From: Cyclostephanos tholiformis
Taxonomy: Eukaryota; Bacillariophyta; Thalassiosirophyceae; Thalassiosirales; Thalassiosiraceae
Assembly (NCBI GenBank): GCA_036939975.1
Contig: JALLPB010001153.1
Span: 1-10,967, forward strand
Direction of reading: 5' to 3'
DNA length: 10,967 nucleotides
The translations under genes and the position numbers were made by a program. Positions 1 to 7,935 of this stretch are shown piece by piece. The stretch's first letter is position 1. Each line of letters starts with the position of its first letter. The notes under the pieces are model-generated. The model made no database searches. It was not told the DNA's origin and was given only the letters and a program-made list of their open reading frames with translations.

Positions 1-469
1 AAAAACTAATTCGACTAGCTTAGCAGTTTTAGCTACCCGATCACAAGAAAGCCTATTTTAGTCTGTATTTTTTGATTGCTTAAGCTGCGTGCCCAACGGT
101 AGTTTTCGTTGCTTTGTCGTCAAACATCCACGTGGAAGCTATGGTATTACCTAATACCTATCTGTTCACGAGGCAACTCATCCAGCACTACCTCTATAAT
201 AATATATATGATGTACCATATATCCGCCCGCCCCAAACACCTTTCTTTTGGTTGAATCGTGTATTGTATATGTACATAAAAAATCATGAAGGATCCCCTC
301 CCCGTGCCCGATCAGCTCGAGAAGCAGCTGTCGAAATGCAAGACGGTGCGGGACGCCGACTCGTATTGTAAATCGAGGGAGAAGACCCCAGAGGTGAGAG
401 AGAGAGAATTTGTGTGAGGGAGAGGAGAGAGCGATCGAGGGGGTGGGGGGGGCATGTAGTTCCCGCCGG

Positions 470-512
470 CGTCATCCCCATCCCCCCTAAAACCTGTCCC
501 GCGGGGATGACG
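470..512. repeat. GC-rich inverted repeat, 10-bp perfect stem
   Basis: CGTCATCCCC at 470-479 is matched by GGGGATGACG at 503-512 across a 23-nt loop. Directly after it, TCCCCGGGGA near 520-530 is itself palindromic, so the stretch could fold in more than one way. No gene is adjacent on the same strand, and its role is unknown. Confidence 0.6.
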
Positions 513-975
513 TCTAACGTCCCCGGGGAGGGACGATGAGAGGGGACCTTCCGTATTGCTCCGAAACAGGAACGCATCGAACACAGGTTCGATGACGGAT
601 GGGGTCGAAAAAGAAAGAGAAAGGCCCCCCCCCCCCCCCCTCCCTTCCCTGTCGCCATCGCGCGCCGTGTTTTATTTTATTTTGAATCCGTCACAAGGAC
701 ATCGCCCCCCCTCCATCACAAGGTACTGAACACGACCATCTTCGCCCCCGTTGTCTTCTAAATGTCTCCCGTCGTATTACAAGGAGATCGCGGCGGCGAA
801 GGCCAAATTACCCCCCCTCCCGGTCCCGTCAAAATAATGATGAAAATGGATATATCTTGCCGTTCAAAACATATGTGATAGGATGCATCCTCTTCTTGGC
901 GGTGTAAACAAATTACGGACCGATATCGCTGCTGTACTCGCGCCAGGGGAAAATTTTGGCGGGCGAAATAAAGTA

Positions 976-992
976 CTCCCGGGTCCCGGGAG
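976..992. repeat. Short GC hairpin
   Basis: CTCCCGG (976-982) and CCGGGAG (986-992) form a perfect 7-bp stem with a 3-nt loop. It lies in the gene-free region and no T-run follows on either strand, so a terminator role is not supported. Confidence 0.5.
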
Positions 993-1307
993 AGTGTAGA
1001 AAGAGAGGGGCGATGCAAGGGATGCGGCACGGGATAATTTTGTCTGGGCGATGATGTGTTTTACCACCTCTTCTGGAGACTCTCTAATTTGGGGGGGAGG
1101 GGGGATAATTGAGAATTGTCTCCATAATTTGACGTTAAGCATGCACATGACGACAGGCCATCATTGTATGCACTGAGATTTTTCATTAGCCGACATCAGA
1201 CCTGTTGAGATATCTTTGCCCTCTTTAATGTCACGATCATCAGGCATACTGCCCAACATTTCTTCGATCACTTACATACGCTTCACACTCTAGCTAACCT
1301 TTGTACA

Positions 1308-1332
1308 TCTTATCTTATCTTACCTTATCTAA
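1308..1332. repeat. Pentamer tandem repeat over a stop codon
   Basis: Five units of TCTTA are present: three perfect copies, then CCTTA and TCTAA. On the minus strand this reads as TAAGA units and includes the TAA stop codon (1325-1327) of the repeat-protein gene. Slippage here could move the stop or change the C-terminus. Confidence 0.7.
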
Positions 1333-2960
1333 CTGTCCTCCATGTCGTTTTCCGTTCCGGCAACAGGTCCTTCAAATTCGTATAAGGTTTTACCTCATCC
1401 TCCCTTCCAACCCCCCCCTCCTCCTCGTCCTCGTCCTCACCATCAACTTCTTCGTCGTACATGTCATCACTGCCCGATGAGGCGCCGTCGGTTAGCTTAT
1501 ACTTGATGTCAGGCAGCCTCTCTTCCCTCAATCCTCGTGCGTTGCTGCTCACAACCGCGGCCGATCCGCTTCTCAACACCTGATTCTTCTTCCAAGTGAT
1601 TGTTCGTTCCGGCAATAAAGTTTTCAGATTCGAATATCCCCCCTCGACGATGCCGCTCGCGCCTCCGGGGGGTTTCCTCCTCGTGCGACGCTCGTCTTCC
1701 ACCGACCCACCCTTAAAGTCCAGCTTGGTCCACGTCGGACGCTTCGGAAGCAAAGCCCGTAGGTTCCCCCCTCCCGCTTCATTGACGGATCCACCGACGT
1801 TCACTACCCCCCTTTTCGTGCGTCTATCGTCAACGATCGACGCGCCCTTGAAATCGAGCCTGGTCCACGTTTCCCTCCTGGTCGGGGCTAAATCCTTCAG
1901 CGAGCCGTAGTTGTTCTTGCCGCCATCCCACCCGTCGTCCAAATCAACGATCGCTTCCGCCGAAACTGACGACGCGTCTGAAGCAGCGGTGGGTCGAAGC
2001 GGAGACGGGGAAGGCTCCTTCATCATATTGACGGTTCCGTCGTCCTCCATCCTCTGCACCCTACGACCGAATTTCTTCGGGTACGAGAGGGGATGTCGGG
2101 GGAATGATTGAAGATGCCGCCCACGACGGGCAACGGTGGGTACGGTTATGCAGGCGAGGTCGCAAAAATGCAAGCGAGACACGCGATATAACTATTTCAA
2201 ACGACGTCGGACCAAAAAAAAAACTCACGTCCAGCTTCATGAATCTCGTATTCTGCCGGGGGAGCAGCGCCTTGAGGTCGGATCCGCCCGACTTCGACGA
2301 CGAAAATTGCGGCAACACGAATTGTGCTTTGGACGCGTCCGCCGCCCTCTCCTTGTCGCTCTTCGCCCTCGCCGCAGCGGAGGCGGACGCTATCGTCGTT
2401 GTCGCGCCGTCGTTGATCATGTCTAATATCTGTGAGAGCGAGGGACCGGGCGACGACGAGGACGAGGACGATAGCTTCCTCGTCGCTCGACTGAGAAGCA
2501 GCGCCTTCAGATCGGCACCCGTCGTCATCGTCGAGGCTGGCAGGTGGAAGTCGGCGCTCGACGCCTCAGCCGCCATCTCCTTGGCGCTCTTCGGCCTGCT
2601 GCCATCCTCCCCCTCTTCGTTCCCCCCTCCCACTCCCTTCATGCTGTACTTAGCGGTGCCGTCATCCGTCAAGTCATGTACGCGCCTGCCGAACTTGTCA
2701 AGTCGCAGCGTGCGCTTCTTGGGCGTCGGGAGGAGGGACTTGAGGTCGGACGATACAAAGGGGGAGGAGGACGTCGGGGAGTCATCATCGTCGTCGGACG
2801 CCGCGGATTTGGGGCCACGGCCGGAGCTTCCACCACGACGATGATGGACCGACGCCGCCGACGAGATGGGCATTGTCGAGAGTGGGGAGGCGACGAATGA
2901 TGCTCTGGAGGAGCCACCGGAGATCGCAATGCTCAGGACGATCGGCAGTAGCACCTTCAT
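1325..2960 (-). CDS. Signal-peptide repeat protein, two exons, unknown function
   Basis: I do not recognise this family. The CDS joins 2229-2960 (244 codons) and 1325-2074 (249 codons plus TAA) for 493 residues. The start is ATG at 2958-2960; the longer open frame upstream has no ATG. Residues 1-20 (MKVLLPIVLSIAISGG...) look like a signal peptide. The following RASFVAS could be a loose version of the diatom plastid ASAF motif, so plastid import is possible but unproven. DLK(A/S)LLP-like cores occur near residues 72, 150, 228, 302, 348, 394 and 478. Two carry LDKFGRRV plus DDGT (87 and 243); two carry TW(T/K)(R/K)LDFKG plus D.RRT.R. A second motif, KS.KE.AA.AS.A.F.LP, occurs at about 124-141 and 200-217. 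Ser runs and a Glu/Asp-rich stretch (450-465) suggest disordered linkers. Exon and intron fit each other; function is unknown. Confidence 0.75.
2075..2228 (-). other. Spliceosomal intron of the repeat-protein gene
   Basis: The donor GTGAGT begins at 2228 straight after codon GAC (Asp244), and the acceptor AG (2075-2076) precedes AAA (Lys245), so the intron is phase 0 and 154 nt long. Joining the exons restores LD-KFGRRV, the same string found unsplit at residues 87-94 of this protein, which strongly supports the junction. A 10-T run follows the donor. If the intron is retained, the frame stays open through it and stops at 2061, just inside exon 2. Confidence 0.8.
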
Positions 2961-3289
2961 CGTGTATCGTAGTAATACGGACCTGTAAACCCCCGGAGTT
3001 AGTACGTACGTCTCGTGATTCCCATTATCTGCCACTCTTTTTCTGGCCGTCGCCCGTCAGCCCCCCAAAAGGGGTTGAATATATGGCACCAAAATGGGGA
3101 CGAATGTATTTAATTTCACCCTTTTTTTCTTGTGCGTTTCTCTTTTTTCCCCTTTTTTCCTCGTTCAAGTCTACGACTGGACCTCGAGACTCGACTGCAC
3201 TGCATTGCTCTGCTGGATGCCTGCCCAGACCTGCTTCTGAGAGAGCCTACGTACTAGGGGTAGGGGAGAATGAGTGTGGTGCCAAAACC
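2961..3289 (-). other. Upstream region of the repeat-protein gene
   Basis: No gene is seen. It should hold the 5' UTR and promoter of the minus-strand gene that starts at 2960. A TATATTC-like string at 3079-3085 (minus strand), about 120 nt before the ATG, is the only core-promoter candidate and is weak. CCCC-AAAA-GGGG just beside it is a small hairpin. Pyrimidine tracts fill 3120-3165 on the plus strand. Confidence 0.35.
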
Positions 3290-3645
3290 TGCCTGGGTTA
3301 GTCCCGCGCGACCCAGGCTCCCCCCTGACTCGAAAAGTCGTCCCACTCGTCACTGCGTGACAAGTCAGAGGGGAGGTTGTTGGATAGGACACCCCACCCA
3401 TGGGTCGGGGGCGGGCGGTCCGGGGCATCATCGGGGCGCCCGCCACCCGACACACTCATCGGAAACCTCCCCCATCCCGTACCCCAACAGAAAATGAAAC
3501 TGTAACATCGATGTGATAACCTTCCCGTGTGTGTCCCGAACAGAAACCATTGGGTTTCGGCCATTGTTGTGGTGTCATTACCAATGATTGTCGCATACGA
3601 GTGTTGTTGTTGTTGTGTTTTCCCCTGTGTTGTAATTGTGTCCGT
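3290..3645 (-). repeat. Palindrome-dense probable 3' end of the retroelement
   Basis: This stretch follows the recombinase stop on the minus strand and has no ORF of its own. It contains many perfect or near-perfect inverted repeats: GCCTGGGT/ACCCAGGC (3291-3298 and 3311-3318), GTCAC-TGC-GTGAC (about 3349-3361), ACCCATGGGT (3396-3405), GGGCGCCC (3434-3441), GAAACC-ATTG-GGTTTC (3543-3558) and TCATT-ACC-AATGA (3575-3587). A TTG repeat lies at 3601-3617. YR retrotransposons commonly carry complex terminal repeats rather than LTRs, so this is the likely 3' terminal region, but no long copy of it was found at the other end. Confidence 0.45.
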
Positions 3646-4908
3646 TTAGTCGCTTTCGATGATGTGGAGTGTTTCGTCGGGGATGTTTGTGAACGCATTT
3701 CCCGCGATGTTGACGAAGTTGAATTTCCGTTTCATGTCTCTGGACATATTGCGTGCGTAGCATGCCAGTTCCTCCCGAATATACTCCTTGAAAGTGGCCC
3801 CGCGCCACCGGCCCATCTTTTGTATTTGCGTGTCCGAGTACCCGGCAAGTGCCAATGCGTTGGCGCCCCCACTGCGGAGGGAGTGCGTGTTAATCCTTGC
3901 GATGGGAATCCCCTTGGTCGTGGGGTATTCGAGTTCCGTTGCTGCCACTTTGAGCGCCCGACTGATGTCCTCGGCTGTTACATCTGCCCGTGTCCCGTTT
4001 GCCCAGTAGGAGGAGAGGAAGGTCGTGGCCGAGCCCCCGTTTTGTCTAATGTGGAGGAAACGTCGTCCAAGCGCTCGAACCGGGCATAGGTAGTCTTCCC
4101 CGTTTGTTTCCTGATAAACGCAGACCCCTTTCCAGCCGTTCTTCTGGTTGTCTAGTTTCATTGTTGCCCCGTCCGCTGACGCGATCAAATTTGACGGTGC
4201 GGTGCGCGCGTGGCATCTGAGTTGCCCTGATGCGTTTTTTCTGAAGAAGGTGATGTCTTCAAGTTTGAATTGCACGGTTTGCTTTGTTTCATTCCCTGTG
4301 CCCTTTACAGTGTATTCCCCAATTCGGAGAAGATAGTAAAACGCGATAAGCGTGAGGTCCCCGATTGCCCGTTCTGCTTCTGTTGCATTCCCATCGCGTC
4401 CGTTCTCTGCAAGGAGTTCGGGGACGTCTGCCTCCACCGGGAGTTGTTTTGTTGTTGGTGGGTCCTCTTTGCGCCATCCGTCTAGGATTTGGGAGAGTCG
4501 TGGTAGTAGCCGTTCGCTGCCTGTCATTTTTGTTGGGTTGGTGCCACAGGCCAGCGCGATCTCCTGTCCAACGGCCGTGATAGCGCCAACGACTGTTCCA
4601 GCCGCAACGCGCTTGCCCCTACCGAAGAGTCCTTGTCGGACTCTTGCGGCGAACCCTGTGAGGACACACACTTTGGTCGTGTACTGCACCCCCTGTGCGT
4701 AAGGGTCCAATCCCAGAGGTCGGACATATTTGGTCCAATTTGCCCAATGTGTCTTCCGATTATTGGTAGTCGCTGCCACTCGCCCAGCATGATACCCTTC
4801 ATCTGCAACGCGGAAATCACGCGCGTAGTCACTCCTGAATCGAAGTGGAAGACTGTCCAAGAGGCCTGATTCGGGAGTGGGAATTTGGAGTTGAAAAGGG
4901 TTAGTAGA
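3646..4908 (-). CDS. Tyrosine recombinase of the YR retrotransposon
   Basis: It would integrate the element's circular cDNA by site-specific strand exchange. Numbering from the TTG codon at 4858-4860 gives 404 residues. Catalytic residues visible are Arg179 (YYLLRIGEYT, 4324-4326), His326 and Arg329 (THSLRSGG, 3874-3885), Trp352 in the second His/Trp position (KMGRWRG, 3805-3807) and the nucleophile Tyr360 (FKEYI, 3781-3783). Lys240 or Lys244 in QKNGWKG may be the beta-hairpin lysine. The N-terminal third (from DYARDFRVADEG) would be the core-binding domain. The frame is open upstream to a TGA at 4909-4911, but no ATG occurs before codon 112, so its own start is unclear. It overlaps the RT-RNase H frame by about 385 nt in the -1 phase. 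It is the only protein of the element with no visible break. Confidence 0.88.
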   Translation of the reverse strand, partial: STNPFQLQIPTPESGLLDSLPLRFRSDYARDFRVADEGYHAGRVAATTNNRKTHWANWTKYVRPLGLDPYAQGVQYTTKVCVLTGFAARVRQGLFGRGKRVAAGTVVGAITAVGQEIALACGTNPTKMTGSERLLPRLSQILDGWRKEDPPTTKQLPVEADVPELLAENGRDGNATEAERAIGDLTLIAFYYLLRIGEYTVKGTGNETKQTVQFKLEDITFFRKNASGQLRCHARTAPSNLIASADGATMKLDNQKNGWKGVCVYQETNGEDYLCPVRALGRRFLHIRQNGGSATTFLSSYWANGTRADVTAEDISRALKVAATELEYPTTKGIPIARINTHSLRSGGANALALAGYSDTQIQKMGRWRGATFKEYIREELACYARNMSRDMKRKFNFVNIAGNAFTNIPDETLHIIESD

Positions 4909-5924
4909 TCAGTGTGTGAGGTGCAATGCCAATCCGGAACGCTGCCGAAAGACCGCGAAGGGATGTCCGTAAGCGCGTTCTTGATTCCCGGGATGTGTAT
5001 TGGGGTGATGGGGCACGCGCGGTTGATGTTTAGTCGCAGCGCCAGTGCGCGGACAAGTTGAGCCGCCACGCGTGATTTTTTGGACGCCATTTTAGTTGCC
5101 CAGCTAACCGATGGGGAGTTGTCGCTGAACAGCGCAACATGCTTGTGGGCCATGGTAGTTGCGACTCCTTCTAGGCAGAGCCAGAGGAGTAGCAGGCCGG
5201 CCATTTCCAAGTCGGAGTTTGTAATAGATCCTTTGGGGTTGTCGAAGGAGACGAGCGCATTGGAGACGTCCGTCGGCCATTGGAGGCGGAAGACTGTGGG
5301 TGGCAGGCCCAATAGTTCCCCGAGGACTACACCTCCGACGCCGTGGCTCGATGCATCGACGATCCCGATGTAGTTCGGCCAGGCCGCTACCAGGTCTTTG
5401 CATTGTGTTGGTTGGGCCGTTGAAGTGCGCAGTATTGTGTGGATGTCCCGTATTGCCTCTAGTAGGGCGCCGTCCTTGTGGAGGTACACTACCTTGGGGC
5501 GTCGCTGTATGACCCAGTTGCACGGGCTGAGGAGTCCGCGCCCTTCCCGTAGTGCCGTGAAGGCATGACGCAGTTTTGCCGTGACCGATTCGAATTCAGC
5601 AAAAGGTATGCCTCGCCGTGCCCTGGTCGCGCCTCGGATCCATTGGTGTAGGATTGTGAGTAGCGCGGCCCGTTTGGTTTCCTCAAGCCAGATCGTTTTG
5701 TTAGCACCGTCAAAGTCAAAACCCAGGAGGCATTTTGTTGTTTTGAACGTGCCGTCCCCCTTGCGTAGTTTTTTGTCCGAGATTGGATCCTTTGATGCGT
5801 CCTTGTGGGGTGGGAAAACGTCGTGAATTCCATGCATGATCCCCCTTGCAACGTGCTCCACTTGTACCTGTGACGTTGGGATAATACACGAGATGAAGTC
5901 GTCGACGTACACTTCCAGGATATA
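4524..5924 (-). CDS. RT C-terminal part and RNase H (pol, after the TGA)
   Basis: This is the downstream part of the polymerase, in the same frame as 5928-6509 but behind a TGA at 5925-5927. It begins YILEVYVDD; the YVDD box at 5898-5909 is RT motif C with the catalytic Asp pair. Thumb-like sequence follows, then a DIRS-type RNase H with Asp in GIVDASSHG (5355-5357), Glu in NSDLEMAG (5205-5207), Asp in LFSDNSPS (5121-5123) and Asp in ALTDIPSR (4965-4967), which gives a complete D-E-D-D set. The tail after 4900 (SWTVF..., then a region ending at TGA 4524-4526) overlaps the recombinase frame. RNase H would remove RNA from the RNA-DNA hybrid. There is no independent ATG near the start. Confidence 0.85.
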   Translation of the reverse strand, partial: YILEVYVDDFISCIIPTSQVQVEHVARGIMHGIHDVFPPHKDASKDPISDKKLRKGDGTFKTTKCLLGFDFDGANKTIWLEETKRAALLTILHQWIRGATRARRGIPFAEFESVTAKLRHAFTALREGRGLLSPCNWVIQRRPKVVYLHKDGALLEAIRDIHTILRTSTAQPTQCKDLVAAWPNYIGIVDASSHGVGGVVLGELLGLPPTVFRLQWPTDVSNALVSFDNPKGSITNSDLEMAGLLLLWLCLEGVATTMAHKHVALFSDNSPSVSWATKMASKKSRVAAQLVRALALRLNINRACPITPIHIPGIKNALTDIPSRSFGSVPDWHCTSHTDLLTLFNSKFPLPNQASWTVFHFDSGVTTRVISALQMKGIMLGEWQRLPIIGRHIGQIGPNMSDLWDWTLTHRGCSTRPKCVSSQGSPQESDKDSSVGASALRLEQSLALSRPLDRRSRWPVAPTQQK

Positions 5925-5927
5925 TCA
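5925..5927 (-). other. In-frame TGA inside reverse transcriptase
   Basis: The codons read GCG-CTC-TGA-TAT-ATC-CTG-GAA-GTG and then the YVDD box, and the frame is identical on both sides. CGA to TGA, one C-to-T change at a CpG, is the simplest origin and would give Arg here. Confidence 0.8.
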
Positions 5928-6502
5928 GAGGGCGCCTCCCTTCCGGCAGCCGCTGACGACGGTGTCGTAGGCCCTTGCCCAGTGTTCAAATTTGTGCTGA
6001 GGGAGTGACCCGATTTTTGTTTCGACATATTCGACCGCCACGTCCCTCGCGGTTTCCGAGGCGGCGCAGAAGTACGGGGCGGATTCCACCCATCCCATTT
6101 GTAGTGAGTTTGGGACCACCAGCCGGCGGGGTTCGCCAGGCGCTTGCGGCCACACGTAACAGAAATTCCATTCTTCGCCCTCGCGGCAATTGAGCCGCCA
6201 AAATCCATCTTGAATGTCCCATTTCGCCATGAGGATGACCGTGTCGTCGTCGGCTTCCGCGAATGCGTGAATGATGCGCTTTAGCGAGTGACCGAGCTGG
6301 TCAATCGCCCCCCTTGGTGCTAGCTTTTCCGTCGTATCATTGACTGACTCGACGACGCTTCCGTCTTCGAGCCGGAGTGCGAACGAGAGGTCGAGGATTG
6401 ATCGGTATGCCCTTGATTTGTGAGGGATTGCAGCCACCGGAGACACCTTGAGTTGGCGTGGGTGGTTGTGTGTGATGTCGTCCCAGAGGACGACGCGAGC
6501 TT

Positions 6503-6509
6503 GGCCCTT
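6503..6509 (-). other. One-base frame change in pol
   Basis: Protein similarity passes from the frame encoding ADKVVSEG to the frame encoding GQARVVLWDDI when one base of the GGGCC string is skipped. Both sides read as normal RT N-terminal sequence, so an inserted base is the likely cause. Confidence 0.7.
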
Positions 6510-7548
6510 CGCTAACTACCTTGTCGGCAACCTCCTCCGCAAAGTGTGCGATGGCATCTGGTTCTAGCGCGGATTTGTGTGGGCCGCGATCGATGGCTGC
6601 TTGGATCTCCTCGCGTGTCCAGTCCCGCCCCGTATGTGTTGGGCACCCAAATTTCTCCCAGTCCGCTAGCAAATCCGCTGCCTCGTGCCTCTGTGCGAGC
6701 CCCTGCGGTGCCATTTCCCTGCCGGTGGCCGTTTGTGATCTGAGCTCCCAGTGGGCCGGGTCCAAAGCGGTGTCTCCTTCGTGCTGTTGCCACTGGCCGT
6801 TGATAGGTTGCCCGCGCAAGATGTCGTTGCGTGTGAGTTTGTTTTGCTTTCGCAATTGTTTTGTCGTGGCCCCTGTTGCAATTTTGCCCGTTGCGTTGAT
6901 GATCGGGGGGTGTAGCAGCGGCTGCCCCCCGTTTGCCGGTGCTTGTTGACCTGCCGCGGTCGTATTTTCCACACTGATCTCCATGTCGCTGTCGCTGGTG
7001 CTCTCCGCCGGCGACGTAATCTCGTTGCACTTACCTTGTCCGTCGTCGAGCAACTCCCGTGGCAGGACCCTCCCGTCTCCTTTGTCCTTTGTTGTTGTCA
7101 GCGCCCCGATCGCCCGCTCGTTGCGTGGTTGTGATGGCGGGTTGGCCGGTGGGACGTGGCCTTCGAGGATTTTATTTGGGCCCCGTGTTGGTTTTGAGTA
7201 GAGTAGATTTGCGGGCGTGCTTAATTTTATCTTTTTATTACGATTGCCCCCCTCGACGTGGCGAGTTTCTGTTGCATTTGCGGTTCCCGTTGCTGTCTTT
7301 GTGTTTTTGTTGCTTCCCAGAGCCCCCCGGCTTCGTTTTATTGTCCTGCTGTCCCGCTCCCGTGTCTCCGTTTGCCATGTGATGGCTTTGCGTGCCCCGT
7401 CTTGTGTATGTCAGGCCTGTTGCCCGTCTGTGCGGGGACGTTTGTCCGGGGTCCCCCCCCCCTGTTCCCTGGCCCTTGCCACAACGGCGGTAACCCCCGG
7501 GGTGAGCATGGTCACCACTTCCTCGGCGAAAGTATCCGGGATGGCGCT

Positions 7549-7551
7549 TCA
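7549..7551 (-). other. In-frame TGA near the Gag C-terminus
   Basis: GTC-CCT-TGA-AGC-GCC interrupts Gag 3 codons after the last His of the zinc finger. The same frame stays open for 45 more codons with protein-like content. CGA to TGA at a CpG would explain it. Confidence 0.65.
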
Positions 7552-7789
7552 AGGGACGTGCCCCTGCTTGAATTGGCAGTTGTCGAACGTGCATCGGCCG
7601 AGAATGTGTGACCAGCACACAAACGGGCGTCCGTTTGCCACGAACTCTGGGATGGTGGGGAGGTCTGTGATTCTCTTGTTCGCCCTGTCGAGTATGTCCG
7701 TAAGCTTGATGCGATAGCCCCTGATGGCGACGTATTCGCTCATCATTGCCGCGATGCGTGGGTGGCGGTCGTCGGTCCAGGGTTGGCGT

Positions 7790-7935
7790 TCGCGACGGCG
7801 TCCCCCGTTGCCGCCGCCCCCGCCCCCGCCTCCCCCGCCGGCGTTGCGGCCTCCTTGCTCATGTTTGCCCCCTCCCCCCTGCCCACCGCCGCCGCAGCCC
7901 ACCCCCCCCCCTCCGCCGCCGCCGCTGCCACCTGT
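7790..7935. repeat. Poly-glycine coding low-complexity tract
   Basis: GCC/CCG-rich repeats on the plus strand encode long Gly runs on the minus strand, broken by KHEQGGRNAGG. It would be a flexible linker between the Gag body and the zinc finger. It also generates long spurious Pro- and Ala-rich frames on the other strand. Confidence 0.75.

Larger units (their letters stand above)
1..1307. other. Gene-free region
   Basis: No convincing gene is seen on either strand. The first 280 bases are AT-rich with a small ATATATG/CATATAT hairpin at 204-223. From about 390 the sequence turns to GA-rich and C/G-rich homopolymer tracts, for example a C run near 626-640 and G runs near 439-452. Open frames here are short, low in complexity and lack domain-like sequence. 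The part next to 1308 should hold the 3' UTR and polyadenylation region of the minus-strand gene ending at 1325, but no clear signal was identified. Confidence 0.6.
5925..7378 (-). pseudogene. Pol N-terminal part and RT fingers/palm, broken
   Basis: This part makes cDNA together with the YVDD segment downstream. From 7053 to about 6510 one frame gives a hydrophilic leader, then DWTREEIQAAIDRGPHKSA and FAEEVADKVV. Near 6503-6509 (GAAGGGCC on the minus strand) one extra base moves the reading into the next frame, which gives GQARVVLWDDI, PHKSRAYRSILDLS, the motif A string KWDIQDGFWRL (Asp at 6216-6218) and the motif B-like string VVPNSLQMGWVESAPYFC. It ends at TGA 5925-5927, five codons before YVDD. 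The N-terminus is uncertain: ATG 7376-7378 starts MANGDTGAGQQ but that frame stops at 7238, so it needs a shift near the C run 7247-7251; the main frame is itself open from 7410 with no ATG before about 6984. Confidence 0.8.

Noticed and set aside
114..371. 85-codon plus-strand frame in the left flank
   Set aside because: It has no recognisable sequence features, crosses a change from AT-rich to GC-rich DNA, and has no support as coding.
583..600. GGTTCGATGA string resembling a tRNA T-loop
   Set aside because: No T-arm pairing, acceptor stem or D-arm can be drawn around it.
2104..2844. 246-codon plus-strand frame
   Set aside because: It is the mirror of exon 1 of the repeat-protein gene; Ser and Asp codons on the minus strand keep it open.
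4524..4908. Programmed -1 slippery heptamer in the overlap
   Set aside because: ACCCTTTTC and CAGGGGGTG were examined, but neither fits X-XXY-YYZ in the pol frame.
3646..4908. Stand-alone Crypton or phage-type recombinase
   Set aside because: Directly upstream in the same orientation are an RNase H and an RT of the same element, so it belongs to a YR retrotransposon.
5489..6208. 239-codon minus-strand frame over RT
   Set aside because: It is a second frame across the RT palm; the real frame carries WDIQDGFW and leads to the YVDD box.
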